A DNA stretch of 15,449 nt from NCBI GenBank assembly GCA_007132365.1, contig SLOS01000096.1:1-15449 (forward strand), written 5' to 3'. Origin of the DNA: Bacteroidales bacterium. Its GTDB lineage: Bacteria; Bacteroidota; Bacteroidia; Bacteroidales; PUMT01. The position numbers and the translations under genes were made by a program. Shown here in pieces: positions 1-7,290 of the stretch; position 1 is the stretch's first letter; each line of letters begins with the position of its first letter. The notes beneath the pieces were generated by a model. That model was not told the DNA's origin. It saw only the letters and a list, made by a program, of their open reading frames with translations, and did not search any database.

Positions 1-1177
1 CATTGTTCCTGTGCTTGTAAGCACTGTTATTAAGGTAGTTACGACTCAGAACCCAGGTGTCATAACTGTTATCCCTGTAACGCTTGTATACAGCCCCGAT
101 AGCATAGTTCCACTGCTCATTGACAGGGAGGTAATCAAGAATATATTGCTGCTCCTCTGTTTCATTGGCATTCAGGTTCAGCCTGAACTGGTCTATCGCT
201 CCAAGCCCCACTATGGAAAACTCCCTCTTCTCATCAATCCGTGTACGGCTTTTAAACTGAAAATCATTGTATGTGGGTAAAAAAGGAAGACCTATCACAT
301 CGAAAAGAAATTGCAGGTAAGAGCGTCTGGCCGATAAAATGAAGGTGGTATTGGGAGTCATCGGTCCATCCAGGGTAAGTGCAAGATCAGAGGCCCCGAA
401 TGAACCCCTGAACTGAAGCTGTTCAGGATTGCCGTCAACCTGTCTCATATCCACAACAGAGCTGAGGGTATTACCACGGTTTGCCGGAAATGCACCTGAA
501 TAGAATTCCACCTCCCTTAAAAAGTCTACGTTAATTATTCCAACGGGTCCGCCACTGGCTCCCTGTGTGGCAAAATGATTAAGATTTGGGATCTCAATAT
601 CATCAAGATAAAACCGGTTCTCGCTCGGTCCGCCTCCCCTGACAATAAGGTCGTTACGAAAAGCAGGCGTTGAAGCTACCCCGGGAAAGGATTGCAGTAC
701 CCTGGATATATCACGGTTGCCTCCCGGACTTTTTTCGATTTCGGATACACCTATCCGCCTCATCGATACGGGGCTCTCTTCGCGCATCCTGAATGGTGAA
801 GCCCTGACCACAACCTCATCAATATCCACAGTTGTCTCCTCCATCGGAACCTCCAGGTAAAGGGTCCTGGCATTGGTAACCATCAGCTGCCCCGATATAA
901 AAGTCCTGAATCCCACAGCAGACACCCTGATCTCAACCATGCCGGGTTTGATCCCCGTAAAACTGAAATTACCGTCAAAATCACTGCTGGCACCAATGGA
1001 GGTATTCCATATCACCACATTTGCAAAAGGAACAGGCTCATTATTCGAAGCATTGAAAACCCTGCCCCTGATAACGCCGTTATTTTCTGTTTGTGCAAAT
1101 GAAACAGGAAAAACCAAAAAAATCAGTGATAATGTTATTGTGATTCGCGTGATCATTTGTTTAGCATTTAAATACAT
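1..1177 (-). CDS. TonB-dependent outer-membrane receptor, N-terminal part (cut by left window edge)
   Basis: Outer-membrane transporter driven by TonB/ExbBD; 392 residues are visible and most of the barrel lies beyond the left edge. Residues 8-29 form a signal peptide ending in SFAQ. Residues about 33-112 match the carboxypeptidase-D regulatory-like beta-sandwich found before the plug in Bacteroidota receptors (VIRGRVFNASNNEPVPFANV, then DFDGNFSF). Residues about 135-250 are the plug, with LQSFPGV, VRGGGPSENRFYLDDIEIP and the end VEFYSGAFPANRGN. The barrel begins after that (LSARRSYLQFLFDVIG). The start at 1177 is the first ATG after an in-frame stop; a second in-frame ATG at 1156 gives a shorter signal peptide and is equally plausible. 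It follows the GSCFA gene by 67 bp on the same strand, so co-transcription is possible. No SusD-like partner is visible here, so this is not a clear SusC; the substrate cannot be told. Confidence 0.94.
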   Translation of the reverse strand, partial: MYLNAKQMITRITITLSLIFLVFPVSFAQTENNGVIRGRVFNASNNEPVPFANVVIWNTSIGASSDFDGNFSFTGIKPGMVEIRVSAVGFRTFISGQLMVTNARTLYLEVPMEETTVDIDEVVVRASPFRMREESPVSMRRIGVSEIEKSPGGNRDISRVLQSFPGVASTPAFRNDLIVRGGGPSENRFYLDDIEIPNLNHFATQGASGGPVGIINVDFLREVEFYSGAFPANRGNTLSSVVDMRQVDGNPEQLQFRGSFGASDLALTLDGPMTPNTTFILSARRSYLQFLFDVIGLPFLPTYNDFQFKSRTRIDEKREFSIVGLGAIDQFRLNLNANETEEQQYILDYLPVNEQWNYAIGAVYKRYRDNSYDTWVLSRNYLNNSAYKHRNN

Positions 1178-1244
1178 TGGCTAAACAACAAGGGCCTGTT
1201 TTTGTTCAAGTCACATTAACTCCTGAAAACAAAGACTTACCAGG

Positions 1245-2258
1245 CTATGGAAAACTATTGCCGCCATCAGGGTTTTCGAGATTGTTTAGTATTTCTCTCT
1301 TTTCACCGGAAAAATCTACAGATGGAAGTGACTTTTCAACAGCAGTGATCCTTTTAAGCAGTCCGCGCAAAAACAACCTGTGCTTTTCAGTGTCAGGGTT
1401 AAAGGGCCTGTGCCCGAGTCCCTGCTTTATACCTGCAATCTCCTTTGCCGGGGGAAGGGCAGACGGGGCAAAGAAAGAATCCATAAACTTTTTCCATATG
1501 TAATCCACTCCCTGTTTGCTGATATGAAGCATATCGTCGCCGTAAAACCTGTAATCCCTCAATTCATCCATTACGATCTCATAAGCCGGGAAATATGAAA
1601 CATTATTAAAAGTTCCCTTCAGTTTGGCCATTGCCAGCATCAGGGTTGACTTGCTTACCTGGTTGCCGGTTGCTCCATCCTTCCAGTGCCTTACCGGACT
1701 CAGGGTGAAGACCAGGTTCAATCCGGGGTTAAACTCCTTCAGATCACCAATAAGGTTTATATAGGAATCAACTATATCATCAACTTCCAGCATTATGCTT
1801 TCGAACCTGTCATGCGGGAGCTTATGATTATTTGAGACAATCGCCCCCGATTCTTTTAATTTATATACCCTGGCCGTCCCGAATGTAATAAAAAGAAATG
1901 CAGCATTCTTGAGGAGGCTGGAAGCTCTGTCTATACTGTCATTAATCATTTGGAGACAAATATCACGGTCGGGATGGGAATAGCTTGAGTGATGATAAAA
2001 ACTGTACCAAAGATCATTCCCGTAGAGCAGATCTTTTTCTGTGAAGGATCTTTTTTCTGTCAGGATGACAAGTGAATTTCTTATCGATTCAGGATTATAC
2101 AGCACACCGAATGGATTTACCTCTGAAGGGAATTTAAGATCTCTGAGGCGCAAACCAATATTTTCAGTAAAGCATGATCCCATCCACAGTGAACTGGTAT
2201 CATAATCAAGCTTGTGGCGGCTCTTTGGAATATTAACAATTGTACGGAATGAATCCAT
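1245..2258 (-). CDS. GSCFA domain-containing protein
   Basis: A full-length member of the GSCFA family, found mainly in Bacteroidota and Proteobacteria and thought to be SGNH/GDSL-hydrolase-like; no substrate is established. The family signature is present near the N-terminus as MGSCFTENIG (T replaces the usual A), followed by NPFGVLYNP. Other conserved blocks are the central ITFGTARVY, LSPVRHW (block with conserved Arg and His), and PAYEIVMDELRDYRFY followed by DDMLHIS, which carries the expected late Asp/His pair; the usual HPS is HIS here. No signal peptide or membrane segment is seen, so it is probably cytoplasmic. The ATG at 2258 (MDSFRTIVNIPKS) fits the normal family start. The reading frame is open to a TTG at 2297, but those 13 extra residues are unlike the family. 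The TonB receptor lies 67 bp downstream. Family assignment is firm; function is not. Confidence 0.92.
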   Translation of the reverse strand: MDSFRTIVNIPKSRHKLDYDTSSLWMGSCFTENIGLRLRDLKFPSEVNPFGVLYNPESIRNSLVILTEKRSFTEKDLLYGNDLWYSFYHHSSYSHPDRDICLQMINDSIDRASSLLKNAAFLFITFGTARVYKLKESGAIVSNNHKLPHDRFESIMLEVDDIVDSYINLIGDLKEFNPGLNLVFTLSPVRHWKDGATGNQVSKSTLMLAMAKLKGTFNNVSYFPAYEIVMDELRDYRFYGDDMLHISKQGVDYIWKKFMDSFFAPSALPPAKEIAGIKQGLGHRPFNPDTEKHRLFLRGLLKRITAVEKSLPSVDFSGEKREILNNLENPDGGNSFP

Positions 2259-2328
2259 TTTAAACCCGGGCTTTTCCTGTTTCACATTTTTATTCAAACG
2301 GCCGGCAGTACCATGGATGGTAAGAACA

Positions 2329-2360
2329 TTTGTTCCCCATATGATTTATCTTTATTTTTG
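2329..2360 (+). promoter_or_regulatory. Candidate Bacteroidota-type promoter for the YjbQ gene
   Basis: A TATTTTTG element at 2353-2360 fits the Bacteroidota -7 consensus TAnnTTTG, and a TTTG at 2329-2332 could serve as the -33 element. The 20-nt spacing is slightly longer than usual. Transcription would start near 2367, about 50 nt before the YjbQ start codon. The motif is short and AT-rich, so chance occurrence is possible. Confidence 0.45.
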
Positions 2361-2419
2361 TACTGTCCTGAGCAGGGTAAAATTAAGGATTTATATGCTA
2401 ATATCAACTTTTTGGAAAT

Positions 2420-2824
2420 ATGCAGGAAGGAATAAATATCCCTACCACCAGTCACAACGGATTGTATGACATAACAGAACAGGTTCGTGCTATTGTATCC
2501 AAAAGCAAAGTAAAAACAGGTGTTGTTTCCGTATATGTCCAGGGTGCCACCGCCGCCATAATGATCCAGGAAAACTGGGATAACTCGGTACAGAATGATG
2601 TTGTCAGCCTGCTCAACAAGCTTATTCCACATGGGGTCTGGGAGCATGATGCACAGGACAATAACGGCGACTCGCATCTAAAAGCCGGCATAGTCGGCCC
2701 TTCTGAAACAATACCCATAATTGACGGTAAGCTCGGATTGTCAACCTGGCAGAATATTTTCCTGTGCGAATTTGATGGTCCGCGCTCCAGCCGGAAGATC
2801 GCAGTGACGGTAATGGGAGCTTAG
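2420..2824 (+). CDS. yjbQ: YjbQ/UPF0047 family protein (secondary thiamine-phosphate synthase enzyme)
   Basis: A 134-residue soluble protein of the YjbQ (UPF0047) family, close to the usual family length of 130-140. The family core is intact: WEHDAQDNNGDSHLKAG (residues 74-90), VGPSETIPIIDGKLGLSTWQ (92-111) and the C-terminal FLCEFDGPRSSRKIAVTV block. The conserved His and acidic residues in the first block lie in the presumed active-site region. Family members are known for weak, probably secondary thiamine-phosphate synthase activity; the physiological reaction is unclear. The ATG at 2420 is the only one in frame, since a stop at 2399-2401 closes the frame upstream. It stands alone: divergent from the GSCFA gene, with a possible promoter in between, and convergent with queG. 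There is no thiamine gene or TPP riboswitch nearby, so a biosynthetic role is not supported by context. Confidence 0.93.
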   Translation: MQEGINIPTTSHNGLYDITEQVRAIVSKSKVKTGVVSVYVQGATAAIMIQENWDNSVQNDVVSLLNKLIPHGVWEHDAQDNNGDSHLKAGIVGPSETIPIIDGKLGLSTWQNIFLCEFDGPRSSRKIAVTVMGA

Positions 2825-2899
2825 ACTACAGCCGGTGCAGCAGTATCACGATATGCATAAAATACGGGCGACAGAGATGATGGATTGTGGAAAGGGAAA

Positions 2900-3829
2900 C
2901 TATCCCATGAGAAATTCAATATTTCGTTTTATTTGTTTATAGCCTGCCCTTTTAACGGCAGACCTTGCGAAATGACGGTTAAATAACCTTCTTTCCATTC
3001 CATGCCAATCCTCTGAGCTCATTTCCAGCATTTCAGGGTCCGGGTTAAACAGTGGTTCATTATGTGGTATCGCTTTTCTGTTGTGGGGACAAACATCCTG
3101 GCAGATGTCACAGCCAAAAACCCGGTTTTGCATTTTATCCCGCATTTCTGCCGGTAACTGATCCCTGTATTCAACTGTAAGGTATGAGATGCACCGGCGG
3201 GCATCCAGCTCGCGGGGTGCTATGATGGCGCCGGTGGGACAGGAGTCCATGCACAGCCTGCAATTTCCGCAAAGATCCTTTGCCGGGGTATCGGTAGCCA
3301 GTTCTATATCAACAATAAGCTCGCCAATAAAAAAGAAGGAGCCAGCGCCTTTGACAAGAAGGTTTGTGTTTTTTCCTATCCAGCCGGTCCCCGAGCGGGC
3401 AGCCCAGGCCCTGTCCATTACCGGGGCAGAATCAACAAAGGCCCTGCCCTTAATCTCCCCTATGGTAGCATTCATAAATGCCAGAAGTTCCCTGAGTTTA
3501 TCCTTTAACACAAAATGATAGTCGGTCCCATATGCATATTTCGACAAAACAGGAGCTTCAGGATCTTTCTGAACTTTCGAAGGAAAGTAGTTATGTAATA
3601 CTGAAATTACACTTTTTGCTCCCTCAACAAGCTTGCGGGGGTCGACCCTTTTATCAAAATTGTTCTCCAGGTAGTGCATACTCCCGTGCATGCCTGCCTT
3701 CAGCCACTTATCCAGCCTTCTTGCCTCATGATCTAGAAATCCGGCTGCAGATATTCCGCAACCGGAAAAACCCAGATCCCGGGCCTTGGCTCTGATCAGG
3801 TTCGCATACTTATTGAGGTAACAGGGCAT
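2900..3829 (-). CDS. queG: Epoxyqueuosine reductase QueG
   Basis: Catalyses the last step of queuosine synthesis, reducing epoxyqueuosine to queuosine in the wobble position of GUN-anticodon tRNAs, using a cobalamin cofactor and two [4Fe-4S] clusters in the cytoplasm. The 309 residues contain the family core AFVDSAPVMDRAWAARSGTGW (start at residue 130); Asp133 corresponds to the catalytic Asp of characterised QueG. WIGKNTNLL follows. Two ferredoxin-like cluster motifs are intact: C187-x2-C190-x2-C193-x3-C197 (CGNCRLCMDSCPTGAI) and C240-x2-C243-x3-C247 with C213. The protein ends about 70 residues earlier than the E. coli enzyme, lacking the C-terminal HEAT-like tRNA-binding part; short forms near 310 residues are common in Bacteroidota. 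It is divergent from the membrane protein at 3930 and convergent with the YjbQ gene; no other queuosine genes are in view. Confidence 0.97.
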   Translation of the reverse strand: MPCYLNKYANLIRAKARDLGFSGCGISAAGFLDHEARRLDKWLKAGMHGSMHYLENNFDKRVDPRKLVEGAKSVISVLHNYFPSKVQKDPEAPVLSKYAYGTDYHFVLKDKLRELLAFMNATIGEIKGRAFVDSAPVMDRAWAARSGTGWIGKNTNLLVKGAGSFFFIGELIVDIELATDTPAKDLCGNCRLCMDSCPTGAIIAPRELDARRCISYLTVEYRDQLPAEMRDKMQNRVFGCDICQDVCPHNRKAIPHNEPLFNPDPEMLEMSSEDWHGMERRLFNRHFARSAVKRAGYKQIKRNIEFLMG

Positions 3830-3900
3830 TGGATAAATACGATATTTTCAGGATGGCAGTAAATGTAATTAATTATTCATTTCTATAATGATAAAAGTGC

Positions 3901-3908
3901 TAATTTTG
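3901..3908 (+). promoter_or_regulatory. Candidate -7 element upstream of the membrane protein gene
   Basis: TAATTTTG matches the Bacteroidota -7 consensus TAnnTTTG and would start transcription near 3915, leaving a leader of about 15 nt. No good TTTG -33 element is seen at the expected distance (only TTTC-like sequence around 3880), so support is limited. Confidence 0.4.
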
Positions 3909-3929
3909 TATTGATAAATCAGGATTATC

Positions 3930-5042
3930 ATGCGAATTATATCACCTGTCGTTGCCATATTGTGCCTGATCGGAGCTCCATTGCTGGGCCTGCATTTATC
4001 AGGGGAAAGTGTAAAGGAGTTCCTTGATTTTCCTCCCATGACCACATTTTTAACAATAGATCATGAACCCTTCTCATGGATTGCCTTCTTTCTTTTTCTG
4101 TTCCTGATCATTTTGACCATAACCCCGTTTTTAATCAAAATAAAATCATCAAAAAAAATCATCCGGGAAAATAGTGCAGAAACTTATGATTTCCCGGTCT
4201 GGGGCTGGATAGGTCTGGTGATTATGATCACAGGCTGGGTTTTAGCATGGACCCGTTTTACGTGGTTCAGCAACCTGCAGACCCACACTTTTACAATCCC
4301 CTGGATCGGATACATAATCCTGGTAAACGCCCTGACCTTAAAACGAAGCGGGCGGTCACTAATCTCCCACGAACCACTGTATTTAGCATGCCTGTTCATT
4401 TTCAGCGCCCTGTTCTGGTGGTACTTCGAGTTCCTGAACCAGTTCGTCCAGAACTGGTATTATGTTAACGTTGAAGCTCTTAACCGCTCAGAGTTCTTCC
4501 TTTATGCAACCCTTCCGTTTGCCACGGTACTTCCTGCAGTGATCAGTACCTTCCGGCTGCTTAAGACTTTTCGCGGACTGAGCAGCGGACTGGATCATTT
4601 TATAAGCATCCCTCTATCCCGTCCACGTTTTCTGGCAATATCTGGCGGACTGGTTGCTTTTGCGGCCCTTTCGCTGACAGGCAGATTTCCTGATTACCTC
4701 TTTCCGATGCTGTGGCTGGCCCCGACTGTAATTTTTGCTGCAGCAATGGTTGTAGCAGGTATCCCGACATTCCTGAATGATATTCCAAAGGGAAACTGGA
4801 GAACATTATTTCTTCTGGCCCTGTCGGCGCTGGTATGCGGGTTTTTCTGGGAGATGTGGAATTACTTCAGCTATACACGCTGGCAGTACTCAGTTCCTTT
4901 TGTCCACCGGTTCCTGATTTTTGAAATGCCCCTGCTTGGTTATGCCGGGTATCTTCCATTCGGCATCCAATGCGGGTTAATGGCATGGCTTGTTAAACAT
5001 ATGCTTAATTCCCCGACCGGATCAGATGACAGCGCCGACTGA
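3930..5042 (+). CDS. Polytopic inner-membrane protein of unknown function, with internal duplication
   Basis: I do not recognise a named family. The 370 residues contain about 9-10 hydrophobic segments, at roughly residues 4-22, 48-70, 90-107, 121-135, 150-168, 188-207, 233-250, 256-278, 291-307 and 335-354, with an acidic hydrophilic tail (SPTGSDDSAD). Two Trp/Tyr-rich blocks look related. Block A is SALFWWYFEFLNQFVQNWYY (159-178). Block B is SALVCGFFWEMWNYFSYTRW (299-318), followed by QYSVPFVHRFLIFEMPLLGY. Each is preceded by a stretch starting with TG and a proline/tryptophan-bearing helix (101-135 and 250-283), suggesting an internal repeat with an E-x2-N-x(n)-W-x-Y core. No transporter or enzyme motif is seen. 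The start at 3930 has a -7-like element just upstream. The S9 peptidase follows 115 bp later on the same strand, but the gap gives no strong sign of an operon. Confidence 0.85.
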   Translation: MRIISPVVAILCLIGAPLLGLHLSGESVKEFLDFPPMTTFLTIDHEPFSWIAFFLFLFLIILTITPFLIKIKSSKKIIRENSAETYDFPVWGWIGLVIMITGWVLAWTRFTWFSNLQTHTFTIPWIGYIILVNALTLKRSGRSLISHEPLYLACLFIFSALFWWYFEFLNQFVQNWYYVNVEALNRSEFFLYATLPFATVLPAVISTFRLLKTFRGLSSGLDHFISIPLSRPRFLAISGGLVAFAALSLTGRFPDYLFPMLWLAPTVIFAAAMVVAGIPTFLNDIPKGNWRTLFLLALSALVCGFFWEMWNYFSYTRWQYSVPFVHRFLIFEMPLLGYAGYLPFGIQCGLMAWLVKHMLNSPTGSDDSAD

Positions 5043-5157
5043 CCCATAACATGCTTTGACTATCCATCAACCGGGGGAAAATTCATTTAAGATTTTTTTT
5101 TATTTTTAAGGGCTCAATAAATGATTCCCATATATCTCACATTAATCAAATAAATCA

Positions 5158-7206
5158 ATGACAATGCGTAATTACAGTTTGACAGTCATTTTTTTTGCAA
5201 TTCTATTCTCCTTTAGCATACCCTTCGCAGGAGGGCAGGAAGAGAACCGGAACCTTTCGGCCGAGGTGCTTTGGGAAATGAAGCGCTTAGGTTCGCCGGC
5301 CATATCACCCGACGGACACTGGGTCGTGGCACCCGTAACGCGATATACGGTTGATGACGATAAAAGCCATACCGACCTTTGGCTGTTTGCAACGGACGGC
5401 TCGGTTGAAAGGCAACTGACAATGTCCGGTTTTGCGGACGGACAGCCGGTATTCAGCCCGGATGGTTCAAAACTGGCATTTATAAGCCGGCGAGACAGTG
5501 ATGATGCATCGCAGATATACCTTCTTCCCATAAAAGAACCCGGTGAAGCAACACGGCTCACGGAAATACCAACGGGGGTAAGCACTCCCAAATGGGCGGG
5601 CAATTATATTTACTTTATCACCAGGGTATGGCCCGGGAAAAGCTGGGAAGAAATGTCAGACCGGATCAAAAAGAACCGTGATTCCCATATGTCTGCCCGT
5701 ACTTGGAACGAACTGCCCTATGCGCACTGGGATTCATGGATTGATGAGGAGCGCCAGGCGCATCTTTACAGGATACCAGCCGCAGGGGGAGATGTTGAGC
5801 CGGTTACCCTTCCCACTGGATGGGAACTGCCACGCTCAAGCCAGGGAGCATCGAGCTATGATGTAGCTCCCGACAATTCATGGGTTGCCTTTATGGCCGA
5901 CAGCAAAAGGGATGGTGTCGATCCTGAGATTGACATATTCCTGGTAAGGCCCGGTAGTAATGAAGCCATCAATATCACTCCTGAAAACGAGGCTACTGAC
6001 GGCAATCCCCTCTTCAGTCCCGACAGCCGCTACCTGGCCTTTAACCAGCAGAGGATTAAAGGATTTTATGCCGATAAAAGGCGGCTGTTAATTCATAACC
6101 TGAACAACAGAAGGCAGAGGGAGGTGGCCGGGGACTGGGACAGGTCGGCCGACGGACTGGTATGGTTGCCTGATGGTTTGGGATTTTACGGAGCGATTGA
6201 TGATGCTGGAACCAGGAGGATATACCATATTGATATTGTCACCGGATCCCCGCGACCTGTTACCGGTGAGACCGACTATTCCGGACTTGCTGTATCAGAT
6301 AACGGAACACTGGTCGCACTTAACCAGAGCTTCATGTACCCACCGCGCCTGGTGGTTGTCGACACCGGTAACGGACATGCAGGAAGGATTGATACCATCA
6401 ACGACGAAATTCTTGATAACGTAAAACTGGGAACATATGAATCGGTAACCTACAAGGGAGCCGGCGGCCAGGATATACAGATGTGGGTCCATTACCCGCC
6501 GGGCTTTGACAAAAACAAAAAATACCCGTTGTACCTCCTCATACATGGCGGACCGCACAGTGGGATAACCGACGGGTTCCATTTCCGCTGGAACGCACAA
6601 ACGTTTGCTTCGTGGGGCTATGTAACGGCATGGCACAATTTTCATGGTTCATCAGGATTCGGGCAGGAGTTTACAGATGCAATAAACCCTGACTGGATTA
6701 CTAAACCCTATACCGACACAAAGAAGGCAGCAGAGTGGTTTGCCGGCCAGCCGTGGATTGATGAAACCAGGATGGTCGCAGGAGGCGGAAGTTACGGCGG
6801 TTACCTCTCAAGTATTCTGCTTGGAAAAGAACACCCGTTCAATGCTTTTGTGATCCACGCACCGGTATACAATTTCTACAGCCAGATGGCCAGCGACTTT
6901 GCGGTCCATACCACCAGGTACGGAGATTACTGGGAGGACCCGGCAATTTACAGGGAGCTGTCACCCCATTACTATGCCGGGGATTTTGATACCCCCTCGC
7001 TGATAATACACGGCCAGCTCGATTACAGGGTACCTGTGGGTCAGGCGTTCGAGCTATTCAGGACTCTACAGCACCGGGGAGTGGAATCAAGGCTTATATA
7101 CTACCCCGATGAGAACCACTGGATACTAAAACCTAACAACTCCATCTACTGGTACTCGCAGGTCAGGAAGTGGTTAGAAAAATATGCCGCCCCGGGAGGA
7201 ATGTAG
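5158..7206 (+). CDS. Secreted S9-family serine peptidase (DPP5-like dipeptidyl/acylaminoacyl peptidase)
   Basis: Prolyl-oligopeptidase-fold peptidase of 682 residues, the usual size for bacterial DPP5-like enzymes, which release N-terminal dipeptides from oligopeptides in the periplasm. Residues 1-27 are a signal peptide (cleavage near GGQ). Residues about 35-425 form a beta-propeller with PD40/WD40-like repeats (AISPDGHW, VFSPDGSKLAF, LFSPDSRYLAF). The subfamily motif HWDSWIDE is at 190-197. The C-terminal alpha/beta-hydrolase domain carries LIHGGPHSG (461-469), the nucleophile in GGGSYGG (Ser545), Asp622 in HGQLDYRVP and His654 in YPDENHW, so the catalytic triad is complete. The start could also be the ATG at 5164; the signal peptide is kept either way. 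The overall motif order matches Porphyromonas gingivalis DPP5 as I remember it, but substrate specificity cannot be read from sequence alone. No exact -7 promoter element is seen in the 115-bp upstream gap. Confidence 0.95.
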   Translation: MTMRNYSLTVIFFAILFSFSIPFAGGQEENRNLSAEVLWEMKRLGSPAISPDGHWVVAPVTRYTVDDDKSHTDLWLFATDGSVERQLTMSGFADGQPVFSPDGSKLAFISRRDSDDASQIYLLPIKEPGEATRLTEIPTGVSTPKWAGNYIYFITRVWPGKSWEEMSDRIKKNRDSHMSARTWNELPYAHWDSWIDEERQAHLYRIPAAGGDVEPVTLPTGWELPRSSQGASSYDVAPDNSWVAFMADSKRDGVDPEIDIFLVRPGSNEAINITPENEATDGNPLFSPDSRYLAFNQQRIKGFYADKRRLLIHNLNNRRQREVAGDWDRSADGLVWLPDGLGFYGAIDDAGTRRIYHIDIVTGSPRPVTGETDYSGLAVSDNGTLVALNQSFMYPPRLVVVDTGNGHAGRIDTINDEILDNVKLGTYESVTYKGAGGQDIQMWVHYPPGFDKNKKYPLYLLIHGGPHSGITDGFHFRWNAQTFASWGYVTAWHNFHGSSGFGQEFTDAINPDWITKPYTDTKKAAEWFAGQPWIDETRMVAGGGSYGGYLSSILLGKEHPFNAFVIHAPVYNFYSQMASDFAVHTTRYGDYWEDPAIYRELSPHYYAGDFDTPSLIIHGQLDYRVPVGQAFELFRTLQHRGVESRLIYYPDENHWILKPNNSIYWYSQVRKWLEKYAAPGGM

Positions 7207-7290
7207 CTTTAAGAGCCAATTACATAACTATCACATGATCAGGAAAACCGGCCGGATATCCGCCCCGGGAGAGAGTAAAAGCAAGTGTAA

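Noticed and set aside
2259..2297. 13-codon N-terminal extension of the GSCFA protein
   Set aside because: It begins at TTG; the ATG at 2258 gives the normal family N-terminus (MDSFRT).
5172..5603. Open minus-strand frame of 143 codons inside the S9 peptidase gene
   Set aside because: It lies opposite the signal peptide and propeller of a firmly identified gene and has no family-like motifs.
7253..7262. Palindrome CGGATATCCG between the convergent peptidase and ATPase genes
   Set aside because: It has no loop and no T-run on either side, so it does not look like a terminator; chance or an isolated site cannot be told apart.
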